A stretch of 64,000 bases of DNA from Colletotrichum lupini (lineage: Eukaryota > Ascomycota > Sordariomycetes > Glomerellales > Glomerellaceae), in NCBI RefSeq assembly GCF_023278565.1, contig NC_064675.1:6882001-6946000 (forward strand), in the 5' to 3' direction. Every line of letters starts with the position of its first letter. Position 1 is the stretch's first letter. The position numbers and the translations under genes are program-made. Positions 12,070 through 23,721 of the stretch are shown in pieces. Under the pieces are notes generated by a model. That model saw only the letters and a list, made by a program, of their open reading frames with translations. It ran no database searches and was not told the origin of the DNA.

Positions 12070-12413
12070 TATTATAAAAAGCGGGCCCACTCTATGTGGG
12101 CAGCATTAACCACATCTATATCTCGTAACATACCCCCCAGACGCCTAGAGCCGTTATCCGTGCAATGGGCGTCTATACTGCGCCTCAGCCCTGCAGATAG
12201 CAGCCTCAGCCCCATAGGTAGCAGACTAGTCAGAAAAACCTCTGCCCATACGGAGACTCGAACGGCCGCCTCTCGCTTTTGGGGTGCACGACCTGTAGAT
12301 AATACGGCACTTAACCATTGTGGCAATAGCGGATAGGAGCTGGGCTCATAACTGTCACGAAAAGCGGGCCCACTCTATGTGGGCAGCATTAACCACATCC
12401 ATATCTCGTGACA
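12070..12413 (-). mobile_element. TRIM: miniature LTR element, copy 1
   Basis: 344-bp non-coding element with two 61-bp LTRs (12070-12130 and 12353-12413) around a 222-bp internal part. Reading minus: LTR, PBS (complement of GAGCTGGGCTCATAAC, at 12337-12352), internal part, G-rich polypurine tract (complement of TACCCCCCAGAC at 12131-12142), LTR. LTR ends are TGTCAC...GTGACA. The right LTR and interior are nearly free of RIP, while the left LTR shows a few C/T and G/A changes where it meets the Copia. The interior has no coding potential. It shares its PBS with the Copia, so it is probably a non-autonomous partner. Confidence 0.85.
12250..12335 (-). other. tRNA-like (A-box/B-box) segment inside the TRIM
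   Basis: On the minus strand the interior has TGGTTAAGTG (A-box-like) and, some 55 nt later, GTTCGAGTC (B-box-like), spaced as in a tRNA gene. A short acceptor-like pairing TTGCC/GGCAG can be drawn, but the T-stem pairs poorly. It looks like a degenerate tRNA or pol III promoter, not a functional tRNA. The B-box is also intact in the RIP-mutated second copy. Confidence 0.4.
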
Positions 12414-12418
12414 CAAAG
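12414..12418. repeat. Right target-site duplication CAAAG
   Basis: Matches 4488-4492 and closes the composite of Copia plus TRIM as one insertion. Confidence 0.8.
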
Positions 12419-13962
12419 TGTCCGTTTCACACGCCCTCGACTCCTCGAGCTCCTCCCCCCCATAATCCATCCTCCTCCTCCCATCCCATCCCATCCCATC
12501 CCATCCAAACCCCCTTCGCAACCCCACATAGTTCGGCATAACCGTTGCTGTTCCATCCTCTGTTTCCTCAGACGGGAGAGAGCGTGGCGAAGCGAACTCC
12601 ACAGCGAATGCACTTCCAAAGCCAGAGATCCTAGATCCTGATCAGCTGGTCTTTTCGACACAGGTACCCGTGTCGCAGCATCTCGAGCTTCACATAGATC
12701 GGGATGGTTCTTGGCGTTGGACTGGTTGGAAATGCGCGGTTCGAGTGGGATACTCTGGCTGTTTCTGAGAAGGGGGGAATGCTCCAACGTCTGAGGACAT
12801 GAGCCTAGGAAAATACAGTTCTGCACTTTGAGCTAAGGTAGGTTAAAGTAATCGGGCGGAATCACATAATACCGCCCGGCCGAGTGGGATTCCTTACTTG
12901 ACCTAGTAGCACGCCTAACCAACAATCAACAAGATAGTGTACCGAACCCATAACCTCTTCTTCGAAAAGACACGAGGAGGGGAATCCAAGCCTCACTCCC
13001 ACCCACGCAAAGACAAGAACCAAAATATGATAAAATTGGCGATCATTTCTTCTCCCTCTGTACACGTGTGTCTCTCCACCGCTCTAGAGTCCATAATCCG
13101 GTCTGGTCTCTTCCTTAGAGTGCACGTATGTAATGCAAGCCCAGGTAGTCTGGGGTAGCTTGCCTCGCTTGACCAAAAAAAGTGAGACAACACTCCCCTT
13201 GCCGAAAGACCCCCCCCAATCCCAAGGCTGCATAGCGCATAGGAAAGAACTGAGAACCGCCTAAGAGAAATGAGCCTATCATACCGTCGGAGATTGAGGC
13301 TGAACGGCGCGCCCGGTGCCCTCTGGGGCCGGGCCCGCCGCCCTTTTTTCTTCACCCTTCAGCAGCTCAGCTGGTGGTCCATGGTCTCTGGACCATGGTC
13401 CTTACTCCCATGGGCCCAATGGTGAGGGAAATCCCTCAGACCTTTTCGGCCGTGATTCAGCCCCCCAATTCCCCCCTCACTGCGCTCCCACGGCTCCCTA
13501 CCTTACCCCTTCCCGTGGGAGCGGGCGTGGGACGCGGGAGGGTGAGTAAGCGTGAACGCGTGGGCGTGGGTTGAAGCAGACACAAGCGGAAGGGGAACAC
13601 GAACATGTAAGACGGATGGGACGATGGATGACTTCTAAAAAATTTCTTGTTGTGGATTTTAGAAAAACCCAAAAGTATATACACTAAAGAAAATTGGTGC
13701 GGAAACTAATCCGCTGGGTATCCCGTTGTGAATCGAATGCTGCGTTTTTCCCCTGTCTCTCCCAGTCTCCCATGAGTGCTGATGAAAATGTGTTCTCCAA
13801 TCCCATGCGCCTTGACTGGCTGATACAGTCGGCCGTCTCCCCCATTGAAGTGAAATGTCTTGTACCCCGATGCAGTCTGTTGACCTGTCCAATGTCCAAC
13901 ATGGAAAGTAGAAAGAGAAGAGAAAATGCTCGTAAAAGTCGTCAAGCAGGCCGTAAATCTCT
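12419..13962. other. Intergenic with a short CATCC repeat
   Basis: About 1.5 kb of normal composition. It holds a short tandem CATCC array near 12480-12510 and no gene that I can support. Confidence 0.45.
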
Positions 13963-15075
13963 CTATGCGGCCACAACCTCGGGCCTCAAATGCTGGTTCA
14001 CCGCCATCGAAGACGAAGAAACCGTCGGTAGCGCAGGGCGTCTCAGTCTCAGCTCGACAAAGTGCCCAACAACACTGCGCACCTGCTCCTCAAAACTCTG
14101 CAGCTTAAAGCCAAACACCTCCTCGGAAGCAGAGGCGTCAAAGTCAATGTTGACCGTGCCCACGGAGCCGCTGCTGACAATCAACTTCCTCTCGACGGCC
14201 TCGGGGAAGCTCCTCTTGGCAATGAGCTTCGCGTCGTTCCAGCGGGACTTGGTGCTGAGGATGTAGCCCTTGTTGCCCGGAACGGTGGGCAGAAGAGCCT
14301 GGACATGTGCGCGCGCGACATCGTCGACGTGGACTGTTGCGCCGGGGTAGCTGCAGCCCATCTTCTTGCCGCGGAGGGTGGCGAGGATGACGGCGTTGGT
14401 GCCCTTCATCGCCTCGCTCGCCGTGGTCGCGATATCGTTGCGGCCGATGACAAAGGAAGGGTGGAGGTGAATGACCTCGAAGCGGGGCTGCTCTCTTGCA
14501 ATCCACGCCTCGGCGCCCTTGAGAGCGGCCACCTTGGAGGCGGCGTAGGCGGCGAACTCGCTCTCATACGGCTCAGGCTTGAAGCCGGTCCTCTCCGTGG
14601 GCTGGACAGCCTCCCTGCGCTCGCGACCCTCGAGGTGGTCTACTGAAGTAAGGGCAACGACTGAGCTCGTGATGACTACCCTGCGAACAGTGCCCGCACG
14701 CTTGGCGGCCTCGAGCATACCGAGGGTGCCGCGGACGGCGGGCTGGATGAAGTACTCCTGGTGCAGATCGCGAGGTACTGAGTCGGCGGTCGCAAGTGGT
14801 GAAGCAACGTGAATGACTGCAGAGACGCCGCGGATGGCATCGTCGTAGGCACCATCGGTGGTGATATCTGGTACGATGGTGAAGTTGAGTCTCGCGCGGG
14901 GTAGGTCAAGTGCGCGGATCTGAGGTCGCGAGCGGATGAAGGCAGCCTTTGCCTCTGAGCGGACGGCGCAGCGGACGGTGTGGCCTGCCTTCAGGGCGTG
15001 AGTGAGAACGGCGAATCCGACATGGCCAGTGACGCCTGTGATGAGCAGAAGCTCGTCTGGGAGGATACACAGCAT
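13963..15075 (-). CDS. NAD(P)-dependent extended SDR (dihydroflavonol reductase/aldehyde reductase-like)
   Basis: Single-exon gene for 370 aa. It is an extended short-chain dehydrogenase of the cinnamoyl-CoA/dihydroflavonol-4-reductase type that reduces an aldehyde or ketone with NADPH. The Rossmann motif TGVTGHVG lies near residue 14, followed by VRSEAKA, VIHVASPLA and the catalytic serine region VVITSSVVAL. The YxxxK pair is in YAASK, then HPSFVIG and VHVDDVARAHV, all in the family order and spacing. Length is normal or slightly long. I chose ATG at 15075 because the nucleotide fold starts right after it. The frame stays open upstream to an ATG at 15288, which would add 71 unlike residues; this is less likely. 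Substrate unknown, probably cytosolic. Confidence 0.85.
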   Translation of the reverse strand: MLCILPDELLLITGVTGHVGFAVLTHALKAGHTVRCAVRSEAKAAFIRSRPQIRALDLPRARLNFTIVPDITTDGAYDDAIRGVSAVIHVASPLATADSVPRDLHQEYFIQPAVRGTLGMLEAAKRAGTVRRVVITSSVVALTSVDHLEGRERREAVQPTERTGFKPEPYESEFAAYAASKVAALKGAEAWIAREQPRFEVIHLHPSFVIGRNDIATTASEAMKGTNAVILATLRGKKMGCSYPGATVHVDDVARAHVQALLPTVPGNKGYILSTKSRWNDAKLIAKRSFPEAVERKLIVSSGSVGTVNIDFDASASEEVFGFKLQSFEEQVRSVVGHFVELRLRRPALPTVSSSSMAVNQHLRPEVVAA

Positions 15076-18000
15076 GGTTGCTGAGATCTTGATGGTAGTC
15101 GTATATAAGTGTTGAGGTAGGATGGTGTAAGTGTCGATGAAACCGGACGTCCTGAGAGTGGAAGTGGAATTGTCGTCCAGAACGGGCAGAACTGTGTAAG
15201 AAGTAGTCGGTTGTCCGTAGAATTTGTTTGATCGATGATGGGGAACCTCTCTCACTATGGAAAGTGGTGCGAAGCGGGCGAGGGTCATATATCTACTCTG
15301 GGAAGTTTGGCGAGATGGGTGTTCCCACTACTTGCCTCCCCTCTCCCTGCGTTGCTTGAACCTTCTTGGGTCCCTTGTGGCCACCTCGGAGGCTCAGATA
15401 GACGAACGCCACGTGCATAGGGTGTGAGACAATGAGGGTCCCTGGTGTTGGTATCTGAATACACACCTCGACCACCCACCACCCCCCACCCCCTCTTCCA
15501 AGCAAGCCTCGAGCAAACCCTTTTCTTCCAAGACGGGTACGGGTATCATCCATAACAACAATCCCGCGACCGAATGGCGGTGGTGGCTTCTCCGTGCTTG
15601 CGCGGTGCTAGCGTCAGCAGACATGTGTGAGTCCATGCATCAGCGCCTCCTCCCCAGTTGTCCTCTCTGTGCCTGTGAGGGTCGATGAGGTGGCACAGCA
15701 CCCGCTGGCAGGCTGCTAGGTAACCTGCTGTCGCCTGCACGAGTAGGGCTGGAATGGCTCCCCCACTAATTGAACTAAAGGTCACGCAGCTTCACGTAGC
15801 ATGTTAATGGTCGGTCAGCTAGCTGAACCTCGATACCCGACTGGTCGAAGGTAGGGTGTGTGTCTTGTGGCGCCCATCGTGCCGCACTGACGGAACCGCC
15901 CGGCATGATCCCTCTACAATCAGCATACAATCTCTGCGGGGTGAGGACGGCCAAGAAATCCTGATTGGGGGTGATTAACGAACCTAACGGTCTTGAAGAA
16001 GTGAAAATAAGGGGCAAATGAGCAAGCATAGCCTTGTGCCAAGTATCTCTGCATCGTCACCACCTAACTTAAGGAGGCTGAGGGTGGGTGAACGCCCTCA
16101 CAAAGTCTTCACTCGCAGACACGGCGATTTAACGAATTCATGCGCGTCAATGGTGAACTCAATGGCTCGCTCGTATGCATATGTAGCCATCCAACCCCCA
16201 AACCCAATACAGAGACTCTGCCTAAGACTGCCTGCAACAATAGGGGGAAGACTCAGAGGAGGGAGGGGGGGGGGGCTGTACCCGACGAGAAGTGCCGCGT
16301 GGTCTGGGCGGCTCAGTCTAGACTGGTATCAGAGTAGCTCAAGCTAAAGCACCAGTAACCAACGGCGCAAAGACCAAGCAGCGCGCCAGCCATCAAGCCA
16401 AGCTGAATGACTAAGTCGACTGGTGGCGCTGTTCTGGGCCGGCCAGCTGGGCAGCAGGTGTCCAAGCTAACCCACCAAGCTCATCGATCGCGACGCGATT
16501 TGCCGTAGGTAAACAGGCGTCCACAGAAGATAAGCCAGTAAGGGGAAGGGATGGCGGCGCAGCCGTTTGATTGGCGATGAGTATTGGTTCATCGGGCGGT
16601 AAGCTGAACTTTTTTCATCGTGCTTGACCCTGCGATTCGCTCGCAGCTGAGATACTCCAGATGCAAATAAGTTGAGACGGTGACTGTGGCAACGAGGTCC
16701 CTGCTATGGTGAGTCAAGAGAGTTTGCAGGTTCCCGACAAGATGCTATTTTGCCCTCGACGCCCATTCACATTCGGGCCCGGTCGATAGTTCCTGGTAGC
16801 CGGGGACGCTTGTGTCGATGACTTGTCGACTGGTAGGCTCACTACGCGTTGGCGCTATTCGAGAAGGGAACCATCGACCGGCCACTTTGCTCGTTTGCCA
16901 TTCAATGTTCGTCATGGCCAACCCCTCCCCGCAACCTTGCTTTGCCGTGCCATGGTCGACATCGGGAGGTCGGCGGTTTGCTCAGCAGCACAGGCTCGGT
17001 ACCGACTGGCTGGGGCGCCAGAAAGCGCCTCACTCTCTCCCCAGCCCAATTGACTGGCCCCTCCCACCCTTTCCCATCGCTTTCTATAGCCCTGATTCTT
17101 TTTTCGCCTTGCACTGCAGTGGAAGCAAGGGGCAGTCGACAGGAGGAATGGCAGACGAATTGTGTGAGAGATGGAGCTGACTGGATAGCTGGCCTGGACC
17201 GTTATGGGCCGCTGCTGGTGCGGCCATTGAGACAGAGACGATCCAGGAACGTTGGGTGAGACAGCAGCGCGCCACATCGTCTCATCATGAAAGCCTCTAG
17301 GTCCAAAATAAAAGCAGTGGGTATCCGACGCCGAGAAAAATATCACAAAATCCCCGCGGAAACGATGCCTAGAGGTGTCATGCTTGTCAGCTGAAAGCGC
17401 CGCCGGCACGCGGGGTGTGGGTGAGATTCCGGGAGGGAATGGCACAGAGGAAAAAGCGCGAGAAAGGCCAGAGAGGATAGATCACCCCAACAAGAAAGCC
17501 CATAGAGACGCTGGCACGGGCCCCTGCCTCATGGCCACACTGGTCTCGCGCTCATTCACTGGTCCATCTGTGCTCGTACATAAGCCTTCGTCTCAACTTG
17601 TTTGAGTTCTATTAAGGCTCGGAGTCAGATAGTGAGGGGAAAGTGAAGAAGGAAAGATTACCCCTCAATCCTTCCACTAGCAACCGTCAATAACAACAAC
17701 TTGGCCGAGTCTGAGAGTGACACAGAGGAGGAGGAATGATAAAGGTGCAGGTAGCCGAGAAAGAGGAGAACAACTTGTCGAGCTCTCACGCACGCATCCG
17801 TCGGTCGAGTCCAATCGCTCATTAGGTCGTTTGAAATGGGATGAGTTCGGTGCGCAAAAGGATCCCGAGCACAGGACCAGTCGCGGAAGAGTATCCATTT
17901 CGATGCACGTCTTTGGTCCGCTAAATCCAGATGAGATATCTGGGGGATGGTCGGACGGTGTTGATTGTTATCACGGAAATGAACGAGTGCGTGAAATTCC

Positions 18001-20601
18001 GTACATCAGACTGCAGGGTGATGCTTGATTGCTGGTGCGAGCCGGTTTGCTGCCGGAGGGGAGTTATTGGATTCTGCTTATTGCTCATTGCATGCTCTTC
18101 CACCAACCCTGGCGACTATTGTGATGCATGCAACCGCGATCTGAGCGGGGTCTAATGCAGCGAAAAGGGATGAAGGACTGCGGGAGGATGTTGAGCCTGG
18201 AGGAACAATCCTACGAGATGTCAACAGCAAAGGTACGTTGAGATGGAGTGAAGCCTTTCAGAACCAATTGAGTAGCCTCGTCGAGCTCGTGTTGCTTGTT
18301 CTCGCCGAGGTCAGACAATTCGTCGATCGCATAAGGGTTTGTGAGACCTGTAGGGGTTCTCCTACTCCATGTCAATAGGGGTCATTGGAGATAGTGGGAG
18401 ACCATTCCATCTCCGAGATAAGATTCGCCGCTTGACTTCGGATACTGAAATTGTGTGCTTCGTGTTTTGCTTATTCTTCTCGTTCAAGCAGGGCGCTGAG
18501 TGTGAATGCCAGAAAGTTGAGCGGTTGACTACCGTTTGAGAAGTTGCTGATCGGCATGATTGATCAGCGCCCTACGCGCGTTAGAAGGTTCGGCAATCGC
18601 GCCATTGCGAAGCCGTCGCGGGAGGTGAGACGTGGCGATATGGATTGACAGTGGTGTAAGTGGTGCATGGCTTGCGTGGAGCTAAGAGCTAAGTCTAAAA
18701 CCTCGACAGCAATTGGCGTTGTGATCGGCGTGTCGCACGTCGAGACCGGCGCTCCTCCGCCAAGCGGACTTCCCATCCTGAGCAACGGGACGACTTGCTC
18801 ATGGGCATCACCGGGCCTGGCCCCGCTGGAGAACGGCCGGGTGGGGATCACTCTCCGTCCCTGTCTTCCTCCGTCGGGGACCCTTCCGCTCTACCCCGGA
18901 GACCCTTGGGAAGACGAGCTCAACTACCCCCCACCGCGGAAGATGCCGAATGACTTCATCCGAATGCATGACAAGCAGTCTGAACTATGCGTATGCAGTC
19001 CCCGCGGTGGATCAAAAGGGTAAAAAAGTTCTTGCTTTGTACCCGACGGGCCCGAATCCGAACTCTCTTACTCTCTTCTTCCACCCTTCTGCCTCTGTCT
19101 CTGTCTCTGGGAGAGGAGGGTGAATGGAGTGATTGACATCACCGTTGTGGCTGAAGGCCGTTGTTCGCCTTCAGTATCGAAAAAGGCCATTTTGGGGTCC
19201 AAAACTGTTTCGGATTATTTTTGGCCCAACGCGTGACGTGCATCTCGTAATGCGAAATCCCAATTATCGAATCGTAGGCGTCACGCAACTTCTTGAGGCG
19301 AATGATGCGGAAATGACTGCTCCCTCTTTCTTCTTCGTTTGTAGGCAGAAACGCTTCGGAGCAGTCGTGGATGTTGACGACGGCGGCCGCTGTATGCCAC
19401 GCGTTGCTCGGATGGTTGGTCCATCAGCGTCGCTGACGTTGCTCCCATGCTATACCGACGTAGTCAGCGAATACGATAACCGGCAAGTCCCGTTTAAGGC
19501 TATTGCTTTCCTTCACCGAGACTATTGTCGTCCATCGCCAACACACTGCATTGGCGTTGAGTCAAAATGTGCAAACAGAAAGAAAGTCTTCAGTAATGAT
19601 CTCACACTTGCAGGTAGTGCCGCACCGCCGATCAAGCGTGCACCGTCACGAAGACAACGACCAAGGCTCTCCATGGACCTAATGCGTATATTCCGCGCCG
19701 AATCGCGTGCAGTTGCTGCACTTGCAGTACTTCCAAGATTTGCATCGCCCACGGGACATGCAGGTTTTTCGATGGTGAGTTTGACCATGGGCAAAGGTCA
19801 TGGCGGTAGTCTGACAGGCCCACCTTGGCGTCCATCATCTTGTTCGGACAGCAGCAGCATCCTTCGGTCCCGGAGTGCGTGGCCCGGGCGGGCTTGCCAA
19901 CGGCAAGATCTTCATCGCAACGACTGTCTATGCTTTCGATACTGTCGATCACGCGGCACCGGGACGCCGACATGCTCCACCCGCAGCCTCTCCCGCTGCG
20001 GTACAGAATTGAGGTGAAAACAGCCAGGTCCTCAAGACGCCCCCCGGGGATTGTCAGCAGACAAAGGGTCCTCCACGGCCGGAACTCGAGTTGAAGGCTG
20101 AGCCTTTATCGTTCGAGCGATCGGTCGCCACCGGTTATCAAACAGCACTGCCTCGGTATGGTTAGACACTGAAGACAACAAGAGAAGAGCATCGATATCA
20201 CTGGAAACCCCTTTCGCTCAGATGTGATTGAGCAAGGCTGAGCAACTTGTGGATCGGAGACGAAGTCGAATCGAAGAAGCAAAGACGAATCAACAGCCGA
20301 CGTTCGACAGAACCGCCGTGGCACGAGAACACCTCATCTTCAGAGCTCAGAGCAGCTTTGCGCTGCTACTTCCACCGCTGTTCGCTCGAGGCAATTGCGA
20401 TACTTCCGACCCGTGACTGATGGAATGATCATAGCAGAGGACAAGCTGGTAGGTAGTACTAAGTGTCGTCCGTTTGTTGTTTTGTCGAGTTGTTGTTGAT
20501 TTTGGGAATCGTCACTTGCCGAAACAGATGGAAATTGGAAGCCTGTGCGATTAGATAACAGATAAGAGCAGTGATAGCGATAAGGTAAGTTTCTTGAGTG
20601 A

Positions 20602-20622
20602 TTACCTAAGGTACTTAGGTAA
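20602..20622. repeat. Perfect 9-bp inverted repeat TTACCTAAG-GTA-CTTAGGTAA
   Basis: Arms TTACCTAAG and CTTAGGTAA are exact complements separated by GTA. It lies in non-coding DNA 3.1 kb before the kinase gene. Function unknown. Confidence 0.8.
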
Positions 20623-22724
20623 GACATTCGTGAAATGACATATGGTCTGTGCACCCAGATCTGGAGGGGATCTGATCTTGCTGCTTGGCCCCGGTCCAGC
20701 CGGCCTCTTTTTTGATTGGCTGTATCAAAGAGGCGGGTCGATGCAGCGCGAGCGGTATATGCACGTGACGGGAGGCTTGGTCCAGACCATGGTCCACAGC
20801 CATCGGGCCTTGCCTTTTCCCTGCATGTTTGGAAGTACCCTCATTGGGTGCTTAGGTTACGGGAAAGTCTTGTGGCAGGAGTCTATTCCGAAGAGCATCC
20901 ACGAATATGTTCAATGTTGCATTCCCATTAGGCAAGTCCCTCATTGTTGTTGTTGCATGGGTAGCCTTGGGCTGTAAGGGACGAGTCACGGCGAAGTTCT
21001 ATCCGTACCTGCTCTATCATTTTGTGAGGCTTGCAGTGGACTCGGCGACGCGACGGCCCCGCGAGCAGATGTTTGTGCTTTTGCAGTTTGGCTGGTCCGG
21101 AGTCTTTTCCGTCCAGGATCCAATCAGATGCCATCAAAAACAGCGCCGTCGAGCAGTTGCCCAAATTGCCAGCGCAGGCATCGCGGGGCCCTTTTTTTGG
21201 AGTACTGTTACAGTGGTACTGAACAAAGCCCGCCGCCCAGCATGTGCCCAGAGGTAAAGTCTACTATTCCTGCTGGTGGCTGGCTGCATGCATGGCTGTT
21301 TCCTGTCTTTATCTCCGTTTGTTACGGTACGTTTCTTTCTATGCGTAAGAGTCACCACGAGCACACCACGCCCTCGCATACGCATGGCATGTACCGCATA
21401 CAACAATAGTTCTAAACATGCATCAAAGCAGTCCCAGTACCCCATTCCTTGTTGCAGCTCGTAACCACAGATTTGCAGAACAAGTAGGTAGTTTCCAACG
21501 CCGAGGAAAATTACAATTTGAGTGTATGTATACAGCTCAGAGATGATCCAATTCCAGAGGTATTTTAAATCAAACCCCGCCCCTAGACCGGATGTGGCCA
21601 GGGTGTTTTTGACTTAGCCTGTGAGGTACGACAGAACGAAGGGCCTAGGCCTAGGTCTACAGAGCGTGTCACAAGGGGGGGTGCTGGTCCAAGTGTAGAG
21701 ACGGGTAAGGTAGGGAGGGTATTGGAAAACGTAGATGCTGGATTCTGCCACCACCTACCATGGGGGAAAGATAAGACCAATCGTGAAGTGACGAAAGGAC
21801 GGTAATCCGTCAAAACAAAGAGAACAAGAGAAAAAGCAGGATCGAGAGAATGATGGCTTTTGCCAATGGACAACGTGGAGTGCCTTCCGTCGTGACGTAT
21901 GTGACGCCATTAAATCGGGCCAAAGTGGCAATTCGGTGAGGTGCGCATCGAAATTCTGAAATCTCGATATCGACTAGCTTAGGTAAGGAAGGACACCAGC
22001 AGCAGGATGGCACGGATGGCTATTCCCGGTACTCATCAATTTTTAGAAAACACTGTGCTGCAGCACTGTTGATGCAGGGCATTGGGGGGGGAGATGTTGG
22101 ATGGCACTATGCCAATTTCGGTCCGTTTTTTTGCGAATTCCAGTGTGGCTATCTGAAATTTCCATTGGGACCAGATGCCAAAGGCCAAGGTTTTGCACAA
22201 GTACATCTCAAAGTATTCGCACTGTAATGAAGAGCCAATAAGAGAGCCTGGAGAGCACCCCGATACGGAGCAGGCTCCACCATGGGTCTGGACCTGGCCA
22301 GTGGCCTTGTCAATCGCTCACCTCAACCTTCCTTCTCTGCTCGCCCGGCGGCCCGTGTCGTGCTTTCTTGCTGCTCTGGCAGGAGCATTCTGCTCGTGTC
22401 TTGCGTGCCTGCTCTCTACCTGTTCTCTACCTAAGGTACTCTATCTGTACTCAGCTCCCTCCATCCCGTCGTCCAGTCTCTGAGGTCAACCACTTACCTC
22501 ACCCATCCCGCGTCAATCGCCACCATTTGCCTTGGTTCTATTCCATGCTTGACTTCCTCTGCCAACCTCTTCCCGCAATCTTGAACTGGGGGAGATCGAT
22601 CTGCGGCGAGTTCTTCCTACGCCTAGCCCTTGGGTAATTCGTTCGCCTGGTTTCGCCTCCCTTCCTCACCTTAAGCGAACCTCCCGTATCACTCGAGCCA
22701 GCCCTCTTCGGCATCCGACCTGAG

Positions 22725-22787
<63 letters not shown>

Positions 22788-22892
22788 CCCCCCCACACCC
22801 CCCCCCCCCCCACCCCCCCCCCCTCCCCACCCCCACCCCCCCCCCTCCACCGCCCTCCCCGCCCCCCCCCTCTCCCCCCCCCCCCCCCCCCC
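22725..22892. repeat. Poly-C tract
   Basis: A run of 62 C (22725-22786) is followed by about 105 bp that is nearly all C with scattered A, T and G. A GA repeat follows at 22911-22929. It lies about 0.9 kb upstream of the histidine kinase start. Such a strand can form G-quadruplexes or i-motifs, and length errors in sequencing are likely here. Confidence 0.9.
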
Positions 22893-23721
22893 CGCCCTAG
22901 TCCAGCCCAAGAGAGAGAGAGAGAGAGAGGGCGCGACCTGAACGATACATCATTTTCAACGTCCAGCGCATCGTCATTTTCATCGCAATCTTCACGTTTG
23001 CCATCTTCTCATTTGCCATATTCCTTTCCACTACTCCTCCCACCTCCGCCCGCCATGTTCTAGACAGGCTCCGACATTTGCGACGTTCCTCTCCCAACAA
23101 GCAATCATCTGCGGTGACCGCTCCCTACCTGTGAGTGTATCCCTATCTTTTACCCATTCTACCAATCTTGGTACACCTACTTGTTCCCATTCCTTCGCCT
23201 TTTCCCACTGTTCTCTTGCGTTGGCCTTGGCAATCCTCTATGCCCCTCTATCAGCCTTACCTTCCATAGGGTTATGCTCTATACACCTCTTGTACTCTTG
23301 CCTGTCTCCAGCCGCTTGTCTTGAGCAACTCACCATACCTTATGCCTGGTGACGCAGGGATGCATGCCCACGAAGGCCTTCTTGAGCCAGCCCATCGTGG
23401 GAAGAGGGAGGGGCACTGTGTGTATTTTCAACCTCATCCCCCCCACTTGCGTCCGGTTGGTCTAGATGTTCTTCGTTCCCCCCCTGCCTTCCTTGATAGC
23501 CACAGACAAGTGCATCTCGGTCGCAAAATGTTCCGGCATGATTCATTTCTAGGAATTGTTCTTGGTCGCGCAAATAGTAGCTCAAGTTGACATGAAAACT
23601 GTAGGTCAATAACATCTCGCCCGCGGATATCAAGGCGTGCTTCGACCCATATTGCGCAACCAAGTAGAACCGACAGAGGAGCGGCCGGTCTCTCGTGATA
23701 TAAAATTCACGCTGCCCGGCC

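Larger units (their letters stand above)
15076..23721. other. 8.6-kb gene-free stretch
   Basis: No open frame here combines an ATG, splice sites and a recognisable family. The longest (19133-20017, plus) opens at TTG, has no hydrophobic or motif pattern and overlaps equally open frames. Composition is ordinary, so this is not a RIP island. It contains the perfect inverted repeat at 20602-20622 and the C-tract at 22725-22892. Part is presumably promoter and 5' leader of the histidine kinase. Non-coding RNAs are possible but cannot be shown. Confidence 0.5.

Noticed and set aside
12250..12335. Functional tRNA gene
   Set aside because: Only A/B-box-like sequences are preserved. The T-stem does not pair and no consistent anticodon arm can be drawn.
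19133..20017. 294-codon open frame on the plus strand
   Set aside because: It opens at TTG, not ATG, shows no domain, TM or composition pattern, and the overlapping opposite frames are equally open.
22538..22910. Glycine-rich protein on the minus strand
   Set aside because: The frame is only the translation of the poly-C tract; there is no initiation context or conserved part.
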